This document shows positions 26,876 to 35,650 of a DNA stretch of 64,000 bases, piece by piece. The DNA is from Pelomonas sp051857475. Lineage in GTDB: Bacteria > Pseudomonadota > Gammaproteobacteria > Burkholderiales > Burkholderiaceae_C. The translations under genes were made by a program, and so were the position numbers. Below the pieces are notes generated by a model that saw only the letters and a program-made list of their open reading frames with translations, did no database searches and was not told the DNA's origin. Position 1 is the stretch's first letter; every line of letters begins with the position of its first letter. The stretch covers positions 620,001 to 684,000 of the forward strand of contig NZ_JBPZGZ010000001.1 of the NCBI RefSeq assembly GCF_051857475.1, in the 5' to 3' direction.

Positions 26876-27973
26876 ATGATCGACTCTCTCTACCAAAACG
26901 GCGCCGCGCTGCTGGGGGTCTTGTGGCCTCTGGTCTGGAGCCTGCTGAAGATCGTCGCGGTGATCCTGCCGCTGCTGGGCTGCGTGGCCTATCTGACGCT
27001 GTGGGAGCGAAAGGCCATCGGCTGGTCGCAGATCCGCCCGGGTCCGAACCGCGTCGGCCCCTACGGCCTGCTGACCCCCATCGCCGATGCGGTCAAGCTG
27101 ATCTTCAAGGAGATCATCAAGCCCGCCGCCGCCAGCAAGGGCCTGTTCTTCCTCGGCCCCGTCATGACCATCATGCCGGCCCTGGCCGCCTGGGCCGTCG
27201 TGCCCTTCGGTCCTGACGCGGCGGTCGCCAACGTCAACGCCGGTCTGCTGTTCCTGATGGCCATCACCTCGCTCGAGGTCTATGGCGTCATCATCGCCGG
27301 CTGGGCCTCCAACTCGAAGTACGCCTTCCTGGGCGCGCTGCGCGCCTCGGCCCAGATGGTCAGCTACGAAATCGCCATGGGCTTCGCCCTGGTCGTCGTG
27401 CTGATGGTGACGGGCAGCCTGAACATGACCACCGTCGTGCAGGTGCAGGAAAAGGGCATCTGGGCCAACATGGGGTTGAACATCTTCTCCTGGAACTGGG
27501 TCCTGCTGTTCCCCATCTTCATCGTCTACTTCATCTCGGGCCTGGCCGAAACCAACCGCCACCCGTTTGACGTCGTCGAAGGTGAATCGGAAATCGTGGC
27601 CGGCCACATGATCGAGTACTCGGGCATGTCGTTCGCGATGTTCTTCCTGGCCGAGTACGCCAACATGATCCTGGTGTCGGCCCTGGCCGTCATCATGTTC
27701 CTGGGCGGCTGGAGCGCACCGATCTCCTGGAGCCTGTTCGGCATGGAAGTGCCGAGCTTCTTCCAGCACACGATGGCGTTCTGGAACTGGTTCTGGCTGT
27801 TCGCCAAGACCTTCTTCGTCGTCACCATGTTCCTGTGGGTGCGTGCCACGTTCCCTCGCTTCCGCTATGACCAGATCATGCGTCTGGGCTGGAAGATCTT
27901 CATTCCCATCACGCTGATCTGGCTGGTCGTTGTCGGTGCTGTCATGCAGACGCCGTTCAACCCCTGGAAGTGA
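26876..27973 (+). CDS. nuoH: NADH-quinone oxidoreductase subunit H
   Basis: A 365-residue membrane subunit with eight or more helices that anchors the peripheral arm and lines the quinone tunnel. It has WERKAIGWSQIRPGPNRVGP and GLAETNRHPFDVVEGESEIV, both family signatures. The frame extends upstream into nuoG, but the ATG at 26876 matches the family length. Confidence 0.98.
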   Translation: MIDSLYQNGAALLGVLWPLVWSLLKIVAVILPLLGCVAYLTLWERKAIGWSQIRPGPNRVGPYGLLTPIADAVKLIFKEIIKPAAASKGLFFLGPVMTIMPALAAWAVVPFGPDAAVANVNAGLLFLMAITSLEVYGVIIAGWASNSKYAFLGALRASAQMVSYEIAMGFALVVVLMVTGSLNMTTVVQVQEKGIWANMGLNIFSWNWVLLFPIFIVYFISGLAETNRHPFDVVEGESEIVAGHMIEYSGMSFAMFFLAEYANMILVSALAVIMFLGGWSAPISWSLFGMEVPSFFQHTMAFWNWFWLFAKTFFVVTMFLWVRATFPRFRYDQIMRLGWKIFIPITLIWLVVVGAVMQTPFNPWK

Positions 27974-27983
27974 GGCGGCGACC

Positions 27984-28472
27984 ATGACTGCAATCACGAA
28001 TTTCGCCAAGACCTTCTTCCTCTGGGAATTGCTCAAGGGGATGAAGCTGACCGGCCGCCACTTCCTGTCGCGCAACATCACCATCCAGTTCCCGGAAGAG
28101 AAGACGCCGCTGTCGCCGCGCTTCCGCGGCCTGCATGCGCTGCGCCGCTACGAGAACGGTGAAGAGCGCTGCATCGCCTGCAAGCTCTGCGAGGCCGTCT
28201 GCCCCGCGATGGCCATCACCATCGAGAGCGACGTGCGCGCTGACGGCAGCCGCCGCACGACGCGCTACGACATCGACCTGACCAAGTGCATCTTCTGCGG
28301 CTTCTGCGAAGAAAGCTGCCCGGTGGACTCCATCGTCGAAACCAGCATCTTCGAATACCACGGCGAAAAGCGCGGCGACCTCTACTTCACCAAGGACATG
28401 CTGCTGGCCGTCGGTGACAAGTACGAGCCGCAAATTGCTGCGCAAAAGGAGGCCGACGCCAAATATCGTTGA
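27984..28472 (+). CDS. nuoI: NADH-quinone oxidoreductase subunit I
   Basis: A 162-residue ferredoxin-like subunit carrying clusters N6a and N6b. The two motifs are CIACKLCEAVCPAMAI and CIFCGFCEESCPVDSI. The N terminus has an amphipathic segment that docks to the membrane arm. It is followed by an unusually long spacer (147 nt) before nuoJ. Confidence 0.98.
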   Translation: MTAITNFAKTFFLWELLKGMKLTGRHFLSRNITIQFPEEKTPLSPRFRGLHALRRYENGEERCIACKLCEAVCPAMAITIESDVRADGSRRTTRYDIDLTKCIFCGFCEESCPVDSIVETSIFEYHGEKRGDLYFTKDMLLAVGDKYEPQIAAQKEADAKYR

Positions 28473-28510
28473 CCCCTCGTCCGGGAGTACCCGGCCGGTC
28501 CCCCGAGGGG
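28473..28510 (+). other. GC-rich hairpin between nuoI and nuoJ
   Basis: CCCCTCG (28473-28479) pairs with CGAGGGG (28504-28510). An inner stem CCGGG/CCCGG encloses AGTA. It begins directly after the nuoI stop codon. There is no T-run, so it looks like an mRNA-stabilising or processing hairpin that divides the operon. The remaining spacer up to nuoJ shows no gene. Confidence 0.6.
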
Positions 28511-28619
28511 ACGCAGATGAACGCCGGCAAACGCCGCCGTCCACATCTGCCCGGATCGTCCTTGGGACGGCCCGGCGGACGCCCCGGATCCAAAGTCAGC
28601 AGTGTTTGACCGAGCAAAT

Positions 28620-29264
28620 ATGGACATCACGACCATCCTCTTCTACGTCTTCTCCGGCATCCTGCTGGTGAGTTCGTTCCGTGTCATCACGGCGCGCAGC
28701 ACCGTGCATGCGGCGCTCTTCCTCATCCTGTCCTTCTTCACGGCCTCCTGCATCTGGATGCTGCTGAAGGCCGAGTTCCTGGCGATTGCGCTGGTCCTCG
28801 TCTACATCGGCGCCGTCATGGTGCTGTTCCTGTTCGTGGTCATGATGCTCGACCTGAACACGGATAGCCTGCGTGAGGGCTTCTGGAAGCATTTGCCCGT
28901 GGCCGCCGTCATCGGCGCGCTGATCGCCTTCGAGATGGGCATCGTGCTGATGGGCGGCTTTCAGACTGCTGATGCGCCGATGGCCACCGCTGCGCAGATC
29001 AGCCAAGGCAACACCAAGTTGCTGGGCATCGAGATCTACACCAGCTATCTCTACCCGCTGCAGATTGCCGCCGTGCTGCTGCTCGTCGCCATCGTCGCGG
29101 CCATCGCGCTGACGCTGCGCCGCCGCAAGGACTCGCGCGCCATGGACGCCTCCGAGCAGGTCAAGGTCACCAAGGCCCAGCGCCTGAAGATCGTCAAGAT
29201 GGCACCGACCGTCGCTGCGCAGCCGGCCGCACCCGCTGCACCCACCGAAGGAGGCCAGGCATGA
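28620..29264 (+). CDS. nuoJ: NADH-quinone oxidoreductase subunit J
   Basis: A 214-residue membrane subunit with five predicted helices. FFTASCIWMLLKAEFLAIALVLVYIGAVMVL (positions ~39-69) spans the helix with the pi-bulge that couples to proton pumping. The ATG at 28620 is preferred over a GTG at 28602. A charged C-terminal tail follows the last helix. It overlaps nuoK by 4 nt. Confidence 0.96.
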   Translation: MDITTILFYVFSGILLVSSFRVITARSTVHAALFLILSFFTASCIWMLLKAEFLAIALVLVYIGAVMVLFLFVVMMLDLNTDSLREGFWKHLPVAAVIGALIAFEMGIVLMGGFQTADAPMATAAQISQGNTKLLGIEIYTSYLYPLQIAAVLLLVAIVAAIALTLRRRKDSRAMDASEQVKVTKAQRLKIVKMAPTVAAQPAAPAAPTEGGQA

Positions 29265-29593
29265 TCGGCGCCGCTGGACTGACCCTGGGCCATTTCCTGA
29301 CGCTGGGCGCAATGCTGTTCGCGCTGTCGGTGATCGGCATCTTCCTGAACCGCAAGAACCTGATCGTGCTGCTGATGGCCATCGAGCTGATGCTGCTGGC
29401 GGTCAACCTGAACTTCGTCGCCTTCTCGCACTATCTGCCGGTTGAGGCCGACAAGATGGCCGGCCAAGTCTTCGTGTTCTTCATCCTGACCGTCGCGGCG
29501 GCCGAATCGGCCATCGGCCTGGCCATCCTGGTCGTGCTGTTCCGCAACCGGGCCAGCATCAACGTCGAAGAGCTCGACGCGCTCAAGGGCTAA
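29261..29593 (+). CDS. nuoK: NADH-quinone oxidoreductase subunit K
   Basis: A 110-residue, three-helix, MrpC-like subunit in the proton-pumping arm. Conserved acidic residues are in LMAIELMLLAVNLNFVAFS and AAAESAIGLAILV. The start lies within the nuoJ stop. Confidence 0.98.
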   Translation: MIGAAGLTLGHFLTLGAMLFALSVIGIFLNRKNLIVLLMAIELMLLAVNLNFVAFSHYLPVEADKMAGQVFVFFILTVAAAESAIGLAILVVLFRNRASINVEELDALKG

Positions 29594-29603
29594 GGGCACC
29601 CAG

Positions 29604-31658
29604 ATGTCTGCACAACTCTCCCAGAACCTGCTGCTGACGGTGCCGCTGGCGCCGCTGGTGGGCGCCATCGTCGCCGGCTTCTTCGGCAAGACGGTGGGCC
29701 GCCGCGGCTCGCACATGGTCACCATCCTCGGCGTCCTCGTCGCCTTCATCATCTCGGCCATGACGCTGTACAGCGTCGCCGTCGATGGCGCGCGCTTCAA
29801 CGCCACCCTCTATGAGTGGATGAACCTCGGCACGCTGAAGATGGAAGTCGGCTTCCTCATCGACGGCCTGACGGCCATGATGATGGTGGTCGTGACCTTC
29901 GTGTCGCTGATGGTGCACATCTACACCATCGGCTACATGGAAGAGGACGACGGCTACCAGCGCTTCTTCTCCTACATCTCTCTGTTCACCTTCAGCATGC
30001 TGATGCTCGTCATGAGCAACAACATGCTCCAGCTCTTCTTCGGCTGGGAGGCGGTGGGCCTGGTGTCGTACCTGCTGATCGGCTTCTGGTACAAGAAGCC
30101 GACGGCCATCTTCGCCAACATGAAGGCCTTCCTGGTGAACCGGGTCGGTGACTTCGGCTTCATTCTCGGTATCGGCCTGCTGGTGGCCTTCGGTGGTTCG
30201 CTGAACTACGCCGAGATCTTCGCCAAGTCCGAGCTGCTGTCGCAGATGGCCTTCCCGCTTTCACTGGGAGGAGGCGACTGGTCGCTGATGACCGTCACCT
30301 GCATCTGTCTCTTCATCGGCGCCATGGGCAAGTCGGCGCAGTTCCCGCTGCACGTCTGGCTGCCCGACTCCATGGAAGGCCCGACGCCCATCTCCGCGCT
30401 GATCCACGCCGCGACGATGGTGACGGCCGGCATCTTCATGGTGGCGCGCATGTCGCCGCTGTTCGAGCTGTCGGATACGGCGCTGAACTTCGTCATGGTC
30501 ATCGGTGCCATCACGGCCCTGTTCATGGGCTTCCTGGGCATCATCCAGAACGACATCAAGCGCGTCGTCGCCTATTCCACGCTGTCGCAGCTGGGCTATA
30601 TGACGGTCGCCCTGGGCGCCTCGGCCTATTCGGTCGCCGTCTTCCACCTGATGACGCATGCCTTCTTCAAGGCCCTGCTGTTCCTCGGTGCCGGCTCCGT
30701 CATCATCGGCATGCACCACGACCAGGACATCCGCAACATGGGCGGCCTGCGCAAGTACATGCCCATCACCTGGATCACGTCCCTGCTGGGCTCGCTGGCC
30801 CTGATCGGCACGCCGCTGTTCTCGGGCTTCTACTCCAAGGACTCCATCATCGAGGCCGTGCACGCCAGCCATCTGCCGGGTGCCCACTTCGCCTACTTCG
30901 CCGTCATCGTCGGCGTGTTCGTGACGGCCTTCTATTCCTTCCGCATGTACTTCCTGGTCTTCCACGGCAAGGAACATTTCCACCACAAGCCCTTCCCGGG
31001 TGAGCACGACCACCACGACGATGACCATGGCCACGGCCATGACCACACGCCGCACGAGTCGCCCTGGGTTGTCACCGCGCCGCTGGTGCTGCTGGCCATC
31101 CCGTCGGTCGTCATCGGCTTCATGACCATCCAGCCGATGCTGTTTGGCGACTTCTTCAAGGACGCCATCTTCGTCAACCTGCACGCCCACCCGGCGATGG
31201 AGGAACTGGCCGAGGAGTTCCACGGCGCCGCGGCCATGGCCCTGCACGGCCTGACCTCGCTGCCGTTCTGGCTGGCCCTGTCGGGTGTCGTGACCGCCTA
31301 TGTGTTCTACATGGTGGCGCCCAGCATCCCTGCCACGCTGGGCAAGGTGCTGCGTCCCGTGATCATCGTCCTGGAGAACAAGTACTTCATGGACTGGATC
31401 AACGAGAACATCCTGGCCCGTGCCGCGCGTCTCATCGGCCTGGGCCTGTGGAAGGGCGGCGATGCCGGCCTCATCGACGGCCTCGTCATCAATGGCTCGG
31501 CCAAGGCCATCGGTGGTATCGCGGGCCTGGTGCGCCGCTTCCAGACCGGTTATCTGTACTGGTACGCCCTGGTCATGATCCTGGGCGTCACCGGGCTGAT
31601 GACCTGGCAGCTGTGGCCCTATATCAAGCCCCAGTTCAATGCCCTGTTCGGGTTCTGA
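29604..31658 (+). CDS. nuoL: NADH-quinone oxidoreductase subunit L
   Basis: A 684-residue antiporter-like subunit with about 16 helices and the long lateral helix. It has FFGWEAVGLVSYLLIGFWY and HAATMVTAGIFMVARMSPL with conserved lysine and glutamate positions in the proton channels. A loop around residues 460-485 is very rich in histidine and aspartate (HDHHDDDHGHGHDH), absent from the E. coli protein as far as I recall. Confidence 0.97.
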   Translation: MSAQLSQNLLLTVPLAPLVGAIVAGFFGKTVGRRGSHMVTILGVLVAFIISAMTLYSVAVDGARFNATLYEWMNLGTLKMEVGFLIDGLTAMMMVVVTFVSLMVHIYTIGYMEEDDGYQRFFSYISLFTFSMLMLVMSNNMLQLFFGWEAVGLVSYLLIGFWYKKPTAIFANMKAFLVNRVGDFGFILGIGLLVAFGGSLNYAEIFAKSELLSQMAFPLSLGGGDWSLMTVTCICLFIGAMGKSAQFPLHVWLPDSMEGPTPISALIHAATMVTAGIFMVARMSPLFELSDTALNFVMVIGAITALFMGFLGIIQNDIKRVVAYSTLSQLGYMTVALGASAYSVAVFHLMTHAFFKALLFLGAGSVIIGMHHDQDIRNMGGLRKYMPITWITSLLGSLALIGTPLFSGFYSKDSIIEAVHASHLPGAHFAYFAVIVGVFVTAFYSFRMYFLVFHGKEHFHHKPFPGEHDHHDDDHGHGHDHTPHESPWVVTAPLVLLAIPSVVIGFMTIQPMLFGDFFKDAIFVNLHAHPAMEELAEEFHGAAAMALHGLTSLPFWLALSGVVTAYVFYMVAPSIPATLGKVLRPVIIVLENKYFMDWINENILARAARLIGLGLWKGGDAGLIDGLVINGSAKAIGGIAGLVRRFQTGYLYWYALVMILGVTGLMTWQLWPYIKPQFNALFGF

Positions 31659-31679
31659 GCGACGAGGCGGAGAACAAGA

Positions 31680-33152
31680 ATGTTGCTGAGTCTTGCGATT
31701 TTTCTGCCCATTGCCTGCGGCGCCTTGCTGCTGGCGCTCGGGCGTGACGAACAGGCGAATGCCGTTCGTTGGATGGCGCTGGTGGCGGCGGTGGCGAGCT
31801 TCGCCGTCACGCTGCCGCTGATCACCGGCTTTGACACGTCGACGGCTGCCATGCAGTTCGTCGAGAACCAGTCCTGGATCGAGCGTTTCAACATCAGCTA
31901 CCACCTCGGCGTGGACGGCATCTCGATGTGGTTCGTGCCGCTGACGGCCTTCATCACCATCATCGTCGTCATCTCGGCCTGGGAAGTCGTCGAGACCCGC
32001 GTCAACCAGTACATGGGCGCCTTCCTGATCCTGTCGGGTCTGATGGTGGGCGTGTTCAGCGCGCTGGACGGCATGCTGTTCTACGTGTTCTTCGAGGCCA
32101 CGCTGATCCCGATGTACATCATCATCGGCGTCTGGGGCGGCCCGAACCGTGTCTATGCGGCCTTCAAGTTCTTCCTGTACACGCTGGCCGGCTCGCTGCT
32201 GATGCTGATCGCGCTGCTCTACCTGTACACCAAGACGGGCAGCTTCGACATCCAGGCCTGGCACCAGCTGCCGCTGACCGGCGGCGCCCAGACCTGGCTG
32301 TTCTTCGCCTTCCTGGCCGCCTTCTCGGTCAAGGTGCCGATGTGGCCGGTGCACACCTGGCTGCCCGACGCCCACGTCGAGGCGCCCACCGGTGGCTCCG
32401 TCGTGCTGGCGGCCATCATGCTGAAGCTGGGTTGCTACGGCTTCCTGCGTTTCTCGCTGCCGATCGCGCCGGACGCGGCACGCGAATGGTCCTGGCTCAT
32501 CATCGCCATGTCACTGATCGCCGTCGTCTACATCGGCCTGGTGGCCCTGGTGCAGAAGGACATGAAGAAGCTGGTGGCCTACTCGTCCATTGCCCACATG
32601 GGTTTCGTGACCCTGGGTTTCTTCATCTTCAACGAGCTGGGTGTGTCCGGCGGCATCGTGCAGATGATCTCGCACGGCTTCGTGTCGGGTGCCATGTTCC
32701 TGTGCATCGGCGTGCTCTACGACCGCGTGCACTCGCGTGAGATCGCCTCCTACGGTGGTGTCGTCAACACCATGCCCAAGTTCGCCGCCTTCGCCGTCTT
32801 CTTCGGCATGGCCAACTGCGGCCTGCCCGCGACGGCCGGCTTCGTCGGCGAGTGGATGGTCATTCTGGGCACCGTCAAGGCCAACTTCTGGCTCGGCGGC
32901 ATCGCGGCGACGGCCCTGGTGTTCGGCGCGGCCTACACGCTGTGGATGGTCAAGCGCGTCTACTTCGGCGACATCGCCAACGACGACGTCCGTGCGCTGA
33001 CCGACATCAACAAGCGCGAATTCATCATGCTCGCGCTGCTGGCTGTCGCGACGCTGTACATGGGTCTCTATCCCAAGCCCTTCACTGACGTGATGCACCA
33101 CTCGGTCACCGAGCTGCTCAAGCACGTGGCGCTCACCAAGATCCCCGCCTGA
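31680..33152 (+). CDS. nuoM: NADH-quinone oxidoreductase subunit M
   Basis: A 490-residue antiporter-like membrane subunit. YHLGVDGISMWFVPLTAF, FYVFFEATLIPMYIIIG and HTWLPDAHVEAPTGGSV are characteristic, with the key glutamate in helix 5 and the lysine in VPMWPVHTW's preceding segment. It follows nuoL by 21 nt. Confidence 0.97.
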   Translation: MLLSLAIFLPIACGALLLALGRDEQANAVRWMALVAAVASFAVTLPLITGFDTSTAAMQFVENQSWIERFNISYHLGVDGISMWFVPLTAFITIIVVISAWEVVETRVNQYMGAFLILSGLMVGVFSALDGMLFYVFFEATLIPMYIIIGVWGGPNRVYAAFKFFLYTLAGSLLMLIALLYLYTKTGSFDIQAWHQLPLTGGAQTWLFFAFLAAFSVKVPMWPVHTWLPDAHVEAPTGGSVVLAAIMLKLGCYGFLRFSLPIAPDAAREWSWLIIAMSLIAVVYIGLVALVQKDMKKLVAYSSIAHMGFVTLGFFIFNELGVSGGIVQMISHGFVSGAMFLCIGVLYDRVHSREIASYGGVVNTMPKFAAFAVFFGMANCGLPATAGFVGEWMVILGTVKANFWLGGIAATALVFGAAYTLWMVKRVYFGDIANDDVRALTDINKREFIMLALLAVATLYMGLYPKPFTDVMHHSVTELLKHVALTKIPA

Positions 33153-33173
33153 TCCCGAGCCAAAGGCAGAACA

Positions 33174-34661
33174 ATGAACAACGTTAACTGGCTCGCCGCG
33201 ATTTACCCCGAAGTCCTGCTGCTGGCGATGGGCTGTCTGATCGCGCTCGTGGACCTCTGGGTCACCGACGAGCAGCGTCGCCCGACCTACTGGCTGACGC
33301 AGCTGACGCTGGCCGTCGTGGCCGGCATGCACTTCTACTACTTCAACCGCGGCGACACGAGCTACGCCATGCAAGGCATGGTCGTCGCCGATCCGATGGG
33401 CCATCTGCTGGCCGGTTTCGCCTGCGTGGCTACGCTGATCGCGCTGGTCTATGCGCGCCCCTATGCCGCCTTCCGCGAGATGTTGAAGGGTGAGCTCTTC
33501 ATCCTGAGCCTGTTCGCGCTGCTCGGCATCAGCGTCATGATGTCGGCCAACAACTTCCTGGTCGTCTATCTCGGCCTGGAACTGATGAGCCTGTCGCTGT
33601 ATGCGCTGGTGGCCCTGCGCCGCGACCACGCGGTGTCGACCGAGGCGGCGATGAAGTATTTCGTCCTCGGTGCGCTGGCCAGCGGCTTCCTGCTCTACGG
33701 CCTGTCGATGATCTACGGTGCCACTGGCTCGCTGACCATCCCCGAGGTCTTCAACGTGACGCACCGGGGCATCCCGCCGAACATGAGCGTGCTGGTCTTC
33801 GGCGTCGTCTTCGTTGTCGCCGGCCTGGCCTTCAAGCTGGGTGCCGCGCCGTTCCATATGTGGGTGCCTGACGTCTACCAGGGCGCCCCGACGGCCGTGA
33901 CGCTGCTGATCGGTGGTGCGCCCAAGCTGGCTGCATTCGCCATCACCGTGCGTCTGCTGGTCGAAGGCATGAGCCGCATGGCCGTGGACTGGCAGCAGAT
34001 GCTGGTCGTGCTGTCCGTCATGTCCCTGCTGATCGGCAACCTGGCCGCCATCGCACAGAGCAATCTGAAGCGCATGCTGGCCTACTCGACCATCGCCAAC
34101 ATGGGTTTCATGCTGCTGGGCATGACGGCAGGCGTCGTCAACAACAGCACCGCCTGGGGCACCAACGCCTACAGCTCGGCCATGTTCTACGTCATCACCT
34201 ATGTGCTGACGACGCTGGGCACATTCGGCATGGTCATCCTGCTGTCGCGCCAGGGCCACGAGGCCGAAGAGATCAAGGACCTGGCCGGCCTGGGCAAGCG
34301 CAGCCCCTGGTTCGCTCTGGTCATGACGATGTTCATGTTCTCGCTGGCCGGCGTGCCGCCGACGGTGGGCTTCTACGCCAAGCTGGCCGTGCTGCAGGCC
34401 CTGGTGGCCACGCAGCTGCCCTTCTATCTCTGGCTGGCTGGCTTTGCCGTCGTCGTCTCCCTGGTCGGCGCGTTCTACTACCTGCGCGTCGTCAAGGTCA
34501 TGTTCTTCGACGCTCCGACCGACACGGCCCCGCTGGCCGCCCCGGCCGATGTGCGCTTCGTCATGACCCTGAACGGCGCTGCCGTGCTGGTCTTCGGCCT
34601 GCTGCCGGGTGGCCTGCTGGAACTCTGCAAGGTTGCCATCCGCCAGGCTCTGGCGACCTGA
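33174..34661 (+). CDS. nuoN: NADH-quinone oxidoreductase subunit N
   Basis: A 495-residue antiporter-like subunit next to NuoK in the membrane arm. It has YLGLELMSLSLYALVALRRD, FKLGAAPFHMWVPDVYQGAPT and GVPPTVGFYAKLAVLQAL. It closes the nuo set; two small genes follow on the same transcript. Confidence 0.97.
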   Translation: MNNVNWLAAIYPEVLLLAMGCLIALVDLWVTDEQRRPTYWLTQLTLAVVAGMHFYYFNRGDTSYAMQGMVVADPMGHLLAGFACVATLIALVYARPYAAFREMLKGELFILSLFALLGISVMMSANNFLVVYLGLELMSLSLYALVALRRDHAVSTEAAMKYFVLGALASGFLLYGLSMIYGATGSLTIPEVFNVTHRGIPPNMSVLVFGVVFVVAGLAFKLGAAPFHMWVPDVYQGAPTAVTLLIGGAPKLAAFAITVRLLVEGMSRMAVDWQQMLVVLSVMSLLIGNLAAIAQSNLKRMLAYSTIANMGFMLLGMTAGVVNNSTAWGTNAYSSAMFYVITYVLTTLGTFGMVILLSRQGHEAEEIKDLAGLGKRSPWFALVMTMFMFSLAGVPPTVGFYAKLAVLQALVATQLPFYLWLAGFAVVVSLVGAFYYLRVVKVMFFDAPTDTAPLAAPADVRFVMTLNGAAVLVFGLLPGGLLELCKVAIRQALAT

Positions 34662-34670
34662 CCACGCCCG

Positions 34671-34973
34671 ATGGACCAGTCCGCTGCCGTCTGGCTGGTC
34701 CTCGTTGCGGCCGTCGTCGCCGCCAACCTGCCTTACTTCAACGAGAGGCTGCTGCTCGTCGGTCCGCGCCGCGCGCCCAAGCCGGCGGGATGGCGGCTGT
34801 TGGAGCTGGCGCTGATGGCCAGCATGACCTTCGCTCTTGGCACCATGCTGGAGGCCCGCATCGGCCAGCGCCATGAGCAGGGCTGGGAGTTCTACGCCGC
34901 GGCCGCCTGCCTCTTCATCACGCTGGGCTTCCCAGGCTTCGTCTGGAGGTATCTGCGCCGTGGCCGGGACTGA
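34671..34973 (+). CDS. DUF2818 family membrane protein
   Basis: A 100-residue protein with three predicted helices (SAAVWLVLVAAVVAANLPY, a middle hydrophobic stretch, and AAAACLFITLGFPGFVWRY). It matches the DUF2818 family, found after nuoN in Burkholderiales. The position suggests a link to complex I assembly or stability, but no function is established. It overlaps the next gene by 14 nt. Confidence 0.82.
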   Translation: MDQSAAVWLVLVAAVVAANLPYFNERLLLVGPRRAPKPAGWRLLELALMASMTFALGTMLEARIGQRHEQGWEFYAAAACLFITLGFPGFVWRYLRRGRD

Positions 34974-35541
34974 AGACGATCACCTCGTCGAGCGCCTGCT
35001 CGAAGGCAGCCAGGTCTACAGCGGCCATTTCCTCGACGTGCGCCGCGACCGCGTCGCGCTGCCCGACGGCCGCACCGCCCAGCGCGAATACATCCGCCAC
35101 CCCGGTGCCGTCATGATCGTGCCGCTGCTGGACGACGGCCGGCTCGTGATGGAACGCCAGTACCGCTACCCCATGGGCCGCGTGATGCTGGAGTTCCCGG
35201 CCGGCAAGCTCGATGCCGGCGAGGATCCGCTGAGCTGCGGCCAGCGCGAGCTGCTGGAGGAGACCGGCTACAGCGCCGCCGAATGGGCCTATGCCGGCGT
35301 GCTGCACAACGCCATCGCCTATTCGGACGAAGGCATCCACATCTACTTCGCACGCGGCCTCACCAGGGGCGCGCAGCAGCTGGACGAAGGCGAGTTTCTT
35401 GAACTCGTCACGCACACGGTCGACGAACTCGACCGCCTCGCCGCCCAAGGCGAGATGACCGACGCCAAGACCCTGATCGGGCTGCTGTGGCTGCAGCGCT
35501 GGCAGCAGGGCGCCTGGCCGCTCCAGTGGCAGCCGGCCTGA
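34960..35541 (+). CDS. NUDIX hydrolase (ADP-ribose pyrophosphatase type)
   Basis: A 193-residue hydrolase of nucleoside diphosphate derivatives. The Nudix box is complete, starting GKLDAGED and ending RELLEETGY, matching GX5EX7REUXEEXGU. The surrounding RQYRYPMGRVMLEFPAGKL resembles ADP-ribose pyrophosphatases. The GTG start at 34960 (VAGTEDDHLVERLL) lies inside the DUF2818 gene; a later start is possible but would shorten the N-terminal strand region. Confidence 0.87.
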   Translation: MAGTEDDHLVERLLEGSQVYSGHFLDVRRDRVALPDGRTAQREYIRHPGAVMIVPLLDDGRLVMERQYRYPMGRVMLEFPAGKLDAGEDPLSCGQRELLEETGYSAAEWAYAGVLHNAIAYSDEGIHIYFARGLTRGAQQLDEGEFLELVTHTVDELDRLAAQGEMTDAKTLIGLLWLQRWQQGAWPLQWQPA

Positions 35542-35650
35542 TTACGTTCGATAACATTTCGTACATGACCTCTGGCGAGTTGTTGCCAGACCGTTAAGCT
35601 CAGGCGTTTGAGCCGCCCGAAAACCTTTCCATCGCAGAAAGCTTCTGTCC

